20,647 nucleotides of DNA from Dehalococcoidia bacterium (GTDB lineage Bacteria > Chloroflexota > Dehalococcoidia > UBA1151 > UBA1328): positions 1 to 20,647 of the forward strand of contig JASLNQ010000005.1 in assembly GCA_030745955.1 (NCBI GenBank), in the 5' to 3' direction. The first letter of the stretch is position 1. Each line of letters starts with the position of its first letter. Positions 1-5,903 of the stretch are shown in pieces. The translations under genes were made by a program, and so were the position numbers. A model generated the notes under the pieces. The model was not told where the DNA came from. It saw only the letters and a program-made list of their open reading frames with translations, and did no database searches.

Positions 1-1
1 C

Positions 2-469
2 CCCACGCTGGATGAAACGCTCGATACTGTGAGAGACCATGGCACCGCCGAAACCACCCTCATCATGGAAATGAAAGCGCTCCCCACCGGCTGCATCGGC
101 AAGATCTGTCGCGGGCTGGAAGAGCGCGGGTTGCTGGGCAGCACCGTTGGCATCGGGCTGATCCACCTCTCGGTCGATGTCCGCCGCAGGTTCTACGAGG
201 GCAGCGCCGACTTCCAGTGCTCGACGGTCGCCAACGTGGCTACCGAAATCCCGACTGCCGTTTCCGATCCCTATTCATCGTGGATCTACGCCCGGTTCCC
301 ACTGGGTGCCGACGATGTAAAGGCCATGCACGACGGCGGCAAGAAGGTGATTGCTTCCGGCTACGGCGTTATGGACGACATTGACGTCATGGTTTCCTGT
401 GCTGAGGCCGGGGCCGACACGATCATGTCGTACCATCCGGTCGCACTCGAAGAACGGCTCGGACGCTAG
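2..469 (+). CDS. Glycerophosphodiester phosphodiesterase-like protein, C-terminal part (5' end outside window)
   Basis: The reading frame is open from the window edge (frame 2) to the stop at 467-469, so only about 155 C-terminal residues are visible. They fit the second half of a GDPD TIM barrel. A 'TLDETLD' helix start is followed by the strand 'LIMEMK', matching the family's IEiK strand with its metal-binding Glu. The end, 'GADTIMSYHPVALEERLGR', resembles the usual GxDxIxTDxP...L ending. GDPD enzymes hydrolyse glycerophosphodiesters to glycerol-3-phosphate and an alcohol. The catalytic N-terminal His-Arg region lies outside the window, so activity cannot be judged. The first ATG-like start inside the window (29) is probably internal. 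The gene lies 44 bases before the epimerase on the same strand and may share its transcript. Confidence 0.65.
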   Translation, partial: PTLDETLDTVRDHGTAETTLIMEMKALPTGCIGKICRGLEERGLLGSTVGIGLIHLSVDVRRRFYEGSADFQCSTVANVATEIPTAVSDPYSSWIYARFPLGADDVKAMHDGGKKVIASGYGVMDDIDVMVSCAEAGADTIMSYHPVALEERLGR

Positions 470-513
470 ACTCCTTACATCCGCTTGTAACCCGAGGTCG
501 CAGGAACAAAACG

Positions 514-1179
514 TTGGCGCCACACATAAAAATCTCGCCCTCACTGCTCGCAGCCGACTTCACCCGGCTTGGCGAATCTATTCGAGCGGTCGAAGAGGCC
601 GGGGCCGACGAGCTTCACTTCGATGTGATGGACGGCAGTTTCGTACCCAATATCACCGTGGGAATCCCGGTCCTCGAAGCGATCCGCCCCATCACGAAAC
701 TGCCAATCGACGTTCACATGATGGTCATCGAACCGGCCCGCTTCGCAGAGCAGTTCGCCGATGCCGGCGGCGATATCTTCACCGTTCACGCCGAAGCATG
801 TGACGACCTCGAGGCGTCGCTGGGCGATGCGCGGGTCGCCGGAATGCGGGCCGGGGTGTCGCTGAAACCCGACACGCCCGCATCGGTGCTGCAGTCGGTG
901 CTCCCACTTATCGATCGGGTACTGGTGATGACGGTCGAGCCGGGTTTTGGCGGCCAATCGTTCATGCCCGAGATGTCCCCAAAGATTACCGAACTGGCCA
1001 CCATGGCCCGCATGGCGGGGACAGAACTCGAGATAGCGGTAGACGGCGGAATCAAGATCGACACGGCAGGCGTGGTGATCGAGGCGGGTGCCACGACTCT
1101 CATTTCCGGCACCGGTGTCTTCAACCACCCCGACGGCATGCAAGCCGCCATAAAAGCAATCCGCAACGCCGGGAGATAA
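514..1179 (+). CDS. rpe: Ribulose-phosphate 3-epimerase
   Basis: This 221-residue cytosolic TIM-barrel enzyme interconverts ribulose-5-phosphate and xylulose-5-phosphate in the pentose phosphate or Calvin pathway. All family signatures are present: 'SPSLLAADF' near residue 8, 'LHFDVMDGSFVPN' at 34-46, 'DVHMMV' at 66-71, 'VLVMTVEPGFGGQSF' at 136-150, 'AVDGGI' at 175-180 and the phosphate loop 'SGTGVF' at 198-203. The metal and acid-base residues H35, D37, H68 and D177 are all in place, so it should be active. The start is TTG at 514, with AGGA at 502-505 as ribosome binding site, and it places the family motif at the expected distance from the N terminus. Length is normal for the family. Confidence 0.96.
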   Translation: MAPHIKISPSLLAADFTRLGESIRAVEEAGADELHFDVMDGSFVPNITVGIPVLEAIRPITKLPIDVHMMVIEPARFAEQFADAGGDIFTVHAEACDDLEASLGDARVAGMRAGVSLKPDTPASVLQSVLPLIDRVLVMTVEPGFGGQSFMPEMSPKITELATMARMAGTELEIAVDGGIKIDTAGVVIEAGATTLISGTGVFNHPDGMQAAIKAIRNAGR

Positions 1180-1191
1180 CTGTCGAAGACC

Positions 1192-1220
1192 CGTCATCTC
1201 GACCGCAGCGGAGAGATCTG
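1192..1220. repeat. Dispersed intergenic repeat fragment
   Basis: The short segment beginning CGTCATCTCGACC and ending GGAGAGATCTG lies between the convergent epimerase and activase genes. Its ATCTC and GAGAT ends can pair. It resembles a short repeat of the CGTCATCTCGACCGNAGCGGAGAGATCT type that I recall from intergenic regions of many unrelated bacteria. Whether it is repeated in this genome cannot be seen from one copy. Confidence 0.4.
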
Positions 1221-1270
1221 ACCCCAACCTGCCAGCCACCACCCCTCAACCGCAAACGTCACCGCTCCCC

Positions 1271-2257
1271 CTACGCCGGCAGGTGCACCACCACACCCGT
1301 CGCAGCCAACCGCTCCCCGATAGCCGCGAGCCGCCCCGAATCGGGCGACTCCACAGCAGGCAGCGTGTTCTCCATGCCGAGTGCGTCATACTTCGACCCG
1401 GCCATCGCGTGATAGACCAGCAACCGCACGCCCGTCACGTTCTCCAACCCCGCCAGCAGTTCACACGCAGCCTCGACCTGGGTATCCGAATCGTTCACAC
1501 CGGGAATAACGATCATCCGCACCTCGATCGGCACACCGGTACCCGATAATCGCCTGAGGTTGTCGATGATGCGTTCGTTCGACGCCCCGGTGTTGGCCTT
1601 GTGACGCTCCGGCAACATGTCCTTCAGGTCATACAGGAACAGGTCGGTGAACGGCACCGCCTCCTCAAGCGTCGACCACTGCACCTGCCCGCACGTGTCC
1701 ACCGCAGTGTGAATCCCCTCCGACGAACAGGCCCGCAGTAACGCCATTGCGAACTGCGCCTGCAGCAGCGGCTCGCCCCCCGAGAGCGTCACGCCTCCCT
1801 GCGACTGGCGATAGAACTCTATGTCCTGCCTGACCGCGTCCATCACCTCCCCGACGCTCATGAGCCCGCCCGCAAGCTCCAGCGCGCCCGAGTCGCACAC
1901 GTCGACGCACAGCTCCGACATATCGCAAATGTCCCGTGCGTAAACCCGCCTGCCATCGTCATCAACGCTCTGTGCGTCGGAAGGGCACACCTCCACGCAC
2001 GCCAGGCACTTGATGCACCGCTCCGGGCGGAAGAACAGTTGCGGCAGGCGCGATATCGCCTCGGGGTTGTGGCACCAGGCGCACCTGAGCGGACATCCCT
2101 TCAGGAAAACCGTCGTGCGGATCCCCGGACCGTCATGCACCGCGAACCGCTTGAAGTCGAACACCCGCCCCTGGAGTTCGCCGGTAACGTCAATCGACAG
2201 ATCGGCGACAGGTTCCGCCTTATCCGAGCGCGAGTGCACCGCACGGCTACGCGCCAT
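1271..2257 (-). CDS. Glycyl radical enzyme activating enzyme (radical SAM, ferredoxin-like insert)
   Basis: This 328-residue activase should use a [4Fe-4S] cluster and S-adenosylmethionine to abstract hydrogen from the glycyl residue of the partner enzyme encoded just upstream. The radical SAM triad is C55-x3-C59-x2-C62 ('KGCPLRCAWCHNPE'), preceded by 'FAVHDGPGIRTTVFLKG', typical of PFL-activase relatives. The SAM-contacting 'GVTLSGGEPLLQ' lies near 155-166. A ferredoxin-like insert follows the triad. Its first site is complete (C81, C84, C87, C91), but the second has only C111, C117 and C121, with Ser114 where a fourth Cys is expected. The start overlaps the last 11 bases of the radical enzyme gene, indicating translational coupling. 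Function as an activase is secure; the substrate of the system is not. Confidence 0.95.
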   Translation of the reverse strand: MARSRAVHSRSDKAEPVADLSIDVTGELQGRVFDFKRFAVHDGPGIRTTVFLKGCPLRCAWCHNPEAISRLPQLFFRPERCIKCLACVEVCPSDAQSVDDDGRRVYARDICDMSELCVDVCDSGALELAGGLMSVGEVMDAVRQDIEFYRQSQGGVTLSGGEPLLQAQFAMALLRACSSEGIHTAVDTCGQVQWSTLEEAVPFTDLFLYDLKDMLPERHKANTGASNERIIDNLRRLSGTGVPIEVRMIVIPGVNDSDTQVEAACELLAGLENVTGVRLLVYHAMAGSKYDALGMENTLPAVESPDSGRLAAIGERLAATGVVVHLPA

Positions 2258-4544
2258 GGGCTATCCGGGCAATGTACTGGTCCTGCTCCCGGCGCGTCAG
2301 CGTCGTGAAGTAAACACTCCAGCCGGTGACCCGCACCTGGAGCGATGCGTACTTCTCGGGGTGCCGCTGGGCGTCTCGCAGGGTCTCGGCATCCATGACA
2401 TTGAACTGGATTGCGTAGCCGCCCTGTGCGAAAAACGTCTTGATAAGGCCCACGAAGGCGTGCAGCCCTTCCTCGCCTGCGACCGCCGTCGGGTGGAGCG
2501 TGACATCGAGCACGGACCCGTTTGGCGTCTCGGTGAAATCGAGCTTCGTAACCGAGTTGATGAGCCCGGTGACGCCGTCCCGGTCGAGACCGTATGTAGC
2601 CCCAACGCCCGGTGCCAGCGATTCGTAGGCCCTCCGGCCGTCCGGCGTTGCACCGGTCAGCGTGCCGAAGCCCAACGCCGCGGTCAGCGTGAACAGGGCA
2701 GCCTGGCAGCCTCCACCACGACCGTTCGTGAAGGAGTGGACGGCCGAGCAGAAGTGATCGGCAATGCCCTTCGCAACCTCGTCCACACCGCTGTGGTTAT
2801 TGCCCCACTTCGGCACCCGGTTCCGCAGATACAGCCGCATGGTCTCGCGGTCGGCAAACCCGGCCCGGGTCACCTCGACCACCTCGGCCATCGTGAAGCG
2901 CCCGTCGTCGAAGACCGTCTGCTTGAGGGCGTAAAGCGAATCGGCGGCATTCGCCAGGCCCGCGCCCACGAAGCCCACCGTGTTGTAATGGGCGCCCCCG
3001 GCGCTGATGTCGGTGCCGCTCGGTATGCAGTCATCGATTGTGCCCGAGATGAACGGCGCAGGGTTGATGCGCGGCCACTCGCGCTCGGCCTGTGCGATGT
3101 ACTTGCTCGAGTTGTCGAGCACATAGTCCAGCTGCGCCATGTACGCAGAAAGAAGGTCGTCATAGGTCGAGAAATCAAGTGGATCGCCGGTCGTGGACCC
3201 TACGCGGACCCCGGTACGCGGGTCAACACCGTCGTTCAGCGCCAGTTCGAGCGGCTTCGCAAGGCTCACCGTCACGTTCATCGTGCAGGCGACTTCCTTA
3301 CCCTCGACGGCTGGTTCGTAGCAGCCGATGGGCAGGTAGATACGGGCGTCTTCGGGCGTCTTCCCGCGCTTGATCAACGCCTCGACAGCCGGTGGGTCGT
3401 TCATCAGGACGAACGAGTTGTTTCCATTGCGGATAAGGTCGGCGACACGTTCGTACAAACGCTCGGGAGAATCCGGCAGGTAGCGCACCGACAGCTTGGG
3501 ATCGGGGGTGTTCAGTTCCTCGTACGCTTCGAGGGCAAGAAATGTGAGTTCGTTGGTGATCTCCGAGCCATCGGGGTACTGCCCGCCAAAGACGAAGTTC
3601 TTGCCGTTGGCCGCGCCCTCCGTGCCGCAGTACCACTTGTGCCAGAAGAACTTGATCAGTTCCCTTGCGTGGTCCACCGTGATCCGGCCGGCCTCGACAT
3701 CGGCCATGTAGAACGGGTAGAGGGTGCGGTCGAACTGGCCCATCGACCGGACGTTCTCGCCCTCCATCTCGATCAACTCGTGCATCAGCCACATGAACTG
3801 CAACGCCTCGTGCAGCGTGCGCGGAGGATTGGCCGGGACGTTCGATAGCGCGCTCGCGATCGCCCGCAACCGCACTACGCGCTCAGGGTGATCTTTTTCG
3901 GCAACCGCGGTGCTCTCAGCGAGCGCGGAAAGACGGCCCGCGAACTCGATCGCCGCGTTGTAGACGATTTCCAGCGCACGGTAGAAGGCGTCCTGTTCCC
4001 CGGTTATCGCATCGCCGAGCGAGGCGCGGGAGCGCGCCGCATCCTCAAGTAGCCCCGACAGGCCCTTTTCGAGCAGCGTGTCCCAGCCGGGTGAAATGTG
4101 GCCCAGGTCGAGGCCGCTGCGCGGTCCGGACGTAACACCATGCGCCCGCGCCCGGTCGAACCACTCGGTGCCTGCCACCAGCGGACCCGTAGCCGCCTCT
4201 TCAAGCCAGCTTCCGCTATCGGAACTCTCGACATCCCGCGAGCCGTGTGTGAGCTTGCGGAGGATGTCGCCGTGACCGACCTTCTCGGCAAACCAGTCGA
4301 GCGGGTCGACATAGATGCGCCCCTGCGTCAGGGCCAGCCGGAAGATGTTCGCCTTCTGCACGATCCGTGGCTCGGCGGGATGCTCAAGCAGATACGCATC
4401 GGCAAGCTCTTGGAGCTCAGTAGACGAAACGCCGGTGTCAGGCGCGTAAGGGACGTTCTTGAACCGCCGGAAGATAGTCTCCCGGTTTTCGTCGAATGAG
4501 TCTCGGGTCCGTTCGCGGACCGCCGGGCCCGTAATCGTTGCCAT
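2247..4544 (-). CDS. Glycyl radical enzyme, PFL/dehydratase superfamily, substrate unknown
   Basis: This 765-residue oxygen-sensitive enzyme uses a protein glycyl radical and a thiyl radical. The C-terminal loop reads 'VRVTGWSVYF' (738-746) with the radical-bearing Gly at about 741; the usual Tyr after Gly is Trp here. The catalytic loop is 'LPIGCYEPAVEGKE' (404-417), with C408 and E410. A Cys-x-Glu arrangement is typical of the dehydratase, lyase and decarboxylase branches (glycerol, propanediol and hydroxyproline dehydratases, CutC), whereas true pyruvate formate-lyase has Cys-Cys. 'FNVMDAETLRDAQRHPE' (714-730) is also conserved. It should therefore not be called formate acetyltransferase. 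It is the first gene of a two-gene operon with its activase. The ATG at 4544 has a GAGGG-like site about 10 bases upstream. No microcompartment genes are nearby. Confidence 0.95.
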   Translation of the reverse strand: MATITGPAVRERTRDSFDENRETIFRRFKNVPYAPDTGVSSTELQELADAYLLEHPAEPRIVQKANIFRLALTQGRIYVDPLDWFAEKVGHGDILRKLTHGSRDVESSDSGSWLEEAATGPLVAGTEWFDRARAHGVTSGPRSGLDLGHISPGWDTLLEKGLSGLLEDAARSRASLGDAITGEQDAFYRALEIVYNAAIEFAGRLSALAESTAVAEKDHPERVVRLRAIASALSNVPANPPRTLHEALQFMWLMHELIEMEGENVRSMGQFDRTLYPFYMADVEAGRITVDHARELIKFFWHKWYCGTEGAANGKNFVFGGQYPDGSEITNELTFLALEAYEELNTPDPKLSVRYLPDSPERLYERVADLIRNGNNSFVLMNDPPAVEALIKRGKTPEDARIYLPIGCYEPAVEGKEVACTMNVTVSLAKPLELALNDGVDPRTGVRVGSTTGDPLDFSTYDDLLSAYMAQLDYVLDNSSKYIAQAEREWPRINPAPFISGTIDDCIPSGTDISAGGAHYNTVGFVGAGLANAADSLYALKQTVFDDGRFTMAEVVEVTRAGFADRETMRLYLRNRVPKWGNNHSGVDEVAKGIADHFCSAVHSFTNGRGGGCQAALFTLTAALGFGTLTGATPDGRRAYESLAPGVGATYGLDRDGVTGLINSVTKLDFTETPNGSVLDVTLHPTAVAGEEGLHAFVGLIKTFFAQGGYAIQFNVMDAETLRDAQRHPEKYASLQVRVTGWSVYFTTLTRREQDQYIARIAHGA

Positions 4545-4628
4545 ACGCTTGCGCCCTCTGCTGCGACCGCGTCAGCCGGCACCGCAGATGTTGTGGGGTA
4601 TCACCCGTCCGTTTGTGTACTGAAGCCT

Positions 4629-4658
4629 ACCGTAGCACCTTCCTGCTCACCCGCTCAA
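4629..4658 (-). promoter_or_regulatory. Possible sigma70-type promoter for the glycyl radical operon
   Basis: Read on the minus strand, TTGAGC (4658-4653) and TACGGT (4634-4629) are separated by 18 bases. A transcript would begin near 4622, about 78 bases before the start codon. The -10 match is poor, so this is only a candidate. Confidence 0.25.
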
Positions 4659-4692
4659 CACCCCCGTTAGCGTGCGCACGGTAGTGCCCGTG

Positions 4693-4708
4693 CCGCCAGC
4701 GAAGGCGG
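4693..4708 (-). terminator. Hairpin downstream of the VOC gene
   Basis: CCGCC and GGCGG arms flank a six-base loop about 30 bases after the VOC stop. A second stem (GCACGG at 4676-4681 with CCGTGC at 4688-4693) lies next to it. There is no T-run, so termination is inferred only from position and structure. Confidence 0.3.
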
Positions 4709-4739
4709 TGGCGGGCGATCAACGGCCGGGAAACTGACT

Positions 4740-5126
4740 TCACTTCTGCTGGATCAGCTCGATGCGAATTCCACCCGGGACTGCTATGAAAGCAATCACG
4801 TTGGTGGGACCTTCGATCGGGCCTTCCTTCAGCTCTGCACCAAGGCCTTCCAGGCGCTTGATATCGGCGCCCATGTCGTCGGTGTCGAACCCGAAATGCT
4901 CCAGGCCATAGTGGACATCGGCATCGGATGGACCCAGCACCTCGCCCGTTCGCTCGGAAGAGATGTTGATCGTCAGGCCACCCTCCGACTTCGTCGCGAT
5001 AAACCGGTTTCCCTCGGCCCGCACGGTGTCGGAGACGATCTCTACGTTGAAGGCTTCCACGAACCAGTCGGCCATGGTCTTGGGATCACTCGACTTCAGG
5101 TGAATGTGATTTACGTTGAACGGCAT
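4740..5126 (-). CDS. VOC family (glyoxalase/dioxygenase-fold) protein
   Basis: This is a 128-residue single-domain protein of the vicinal oxygen chelate superfamily. The N terminus 'VNHIHLKSSDPKTMADWFVEAF' is the classic first beta-strand and helix. 'HYGLEHFGFDTDDM' begins the second beta-alpha-beta-beta-beta half, and 'GIRIELIQQK' closes it. Likely metal ligands are H7 or H9, H77 and E123. Known relatives act as glyoxalases, epimerases, extradiol dioxygenases or resistance proteins, and the reaction here cannot be assigned. I chose the ATG at 5126 over the longer frame from 5210 because a GGAGG lies 11 bases upstream and the fold begins immediately afterwards; the extra 28 residues look like translated leader. 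It is divergent from the GNAT gene. Confidence 0.85.
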   Translation of the reverse strand: MPFNVNHIHLKSSDPKTMADWFVEAFNVEIVSDTVRAEGNRFIATKSEGGLTINISSERTGEVLGPSDADVHYGLEHFGFDTDDMGADIKRLEGLGAELKEGPIEGPTNVIAFIAVPGGIRIELIQQK

Positions 5127-5290
5127 GCTGTTTCTCGCCTCCAGGGCACGAAGAAAGTGGATTGTGGCAATTCGCCTGCCGAGGCTACGGACAAAGTCCC
5201 CACCCGTCAAACCGAATTTTCACGCCCCGCCGCTATACTTCGCCCCTGTGATTTGCAGCTTGCGGCGATCTAATGGCGGTGGAGACGAAC

Positions 5291-5743
5291 ATGTTCGATA
5301 TACGCCAGATTCGACAGGACGATGCAACCGCGGTCAGGGCGCTCGACGCGAGCATCCAGGGCGACGACCGTTCAATGACATGGGACACCTATGTCGAGCG
5401 CCTGCTCTCGATCATCGAACTCGACTGGCTGCAGTACCCGCCGTGGGGCTGCTTCGTGGCAGAAGATGAATCGGGCCTGGTGGGGTTTCTGCTCGCTGAA
5501 CGACAGACAACTGCGTACGGCCTGCCACCGGGCGCCCGTATCGTCGCCATGGCGGTCGAGCCGTCGAGGCGGCGGCAGGGCATTGGCAAACTGCTTATCG
5601 AAGCGCTTGAAACCCAGGCCCGCGAGGAAGGGATCGAACAGGTTTACTCGGTGCTGCTCGCCGAGGACGAGCGTGACTCAAAGTTTCTCGAATCGTCGGG
5701 CTTCAACGCCTCCGACCTCAAGATCTACGCCAGGCGCCTTTAG
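5291..5743 (+). CDS. GNAT family N-acetyltransferase
   Basis: This 150-residue protein should transfer an acetyl group from acetyl-CoA to an amine; the acceptor is unknown. The acetyl-CoA-binding motif is 'VAMAVEPSRRRQGIGKLLIEAL' split across the usual strand and helix (R94-x-x-G97-x-G99). The C-terminal 'FLESSGFNASDLKIYARRL' matches the family's final strands (FYxxxGF). I prefer the ATG at 5291, which has GGAG six bases upstream. An in-frame ATG at 5273 would add six residues but has no obvious ribosome binding site. It stands alone on the plus strand, divergent from the VOC gene, and is followed by a weak hairpin. Confidence 0.88.
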   Translation: MFDIRQIRQDDATAVRALDASIQGDDRSMTWDTYVERLLSIIELDWLQYPPWGCFVAEDESGLVGFLLAERQTTAYGLPPGARIVAMAVEPSRRRQGIGKLLIEALETQAREEGIEQVYSVLLAEDERDSKFLESSGFNASDLKIYARRL

Positions 5744-5778
5744 CGCGAATCCCGCAGAAAACGCACCGCCTGCACGGC

Positions 5779-5802
5779 CCGTTCAGCGGCCTGACCGAAC
5801 GG
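5779..5802 (+). terminator. Weak hairpin after the GNAT gene
   Basis: CCGTTC and GAACGG arms enclose a twelve-base loop about 35 bases after the acetyltransferase stop. There is no T-run. It may end that transcript before the regulator gene. Confidence 0.25.
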
Positions 5803-5903
5803 CCCAGCCATACCCGACCTGTCGCCGAAAACGCACCGTCGGTGCCGCAGCTCCCAACCGACATCGCTTATCATGCCCGGCACATCCCCGTTTCGGCTGA
5901 GAG

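Noticed and set aside
541..1242. A 233-codon minus-strand frame opposite the epimerase
   Set aside because: It overlaps a complete rpe gene with all catalytic residues, and its translation matches no family I recognise.
2010..3848. A 612-codon open frame on the plus strand opposite the glycyl radical enzyme
   Set aside because: It is antisense to a well-supported gene, its translation shows no domain, is rich in Arg, His and Pro, and arises from codon bias of GC-rich DNA.
2247..4544. Annotation as pyruvate formate-lyase
   Set aside because: The active loop has Cys-Tyr-Glu instead of the adjacent Cys-Cys pair of true PFL.
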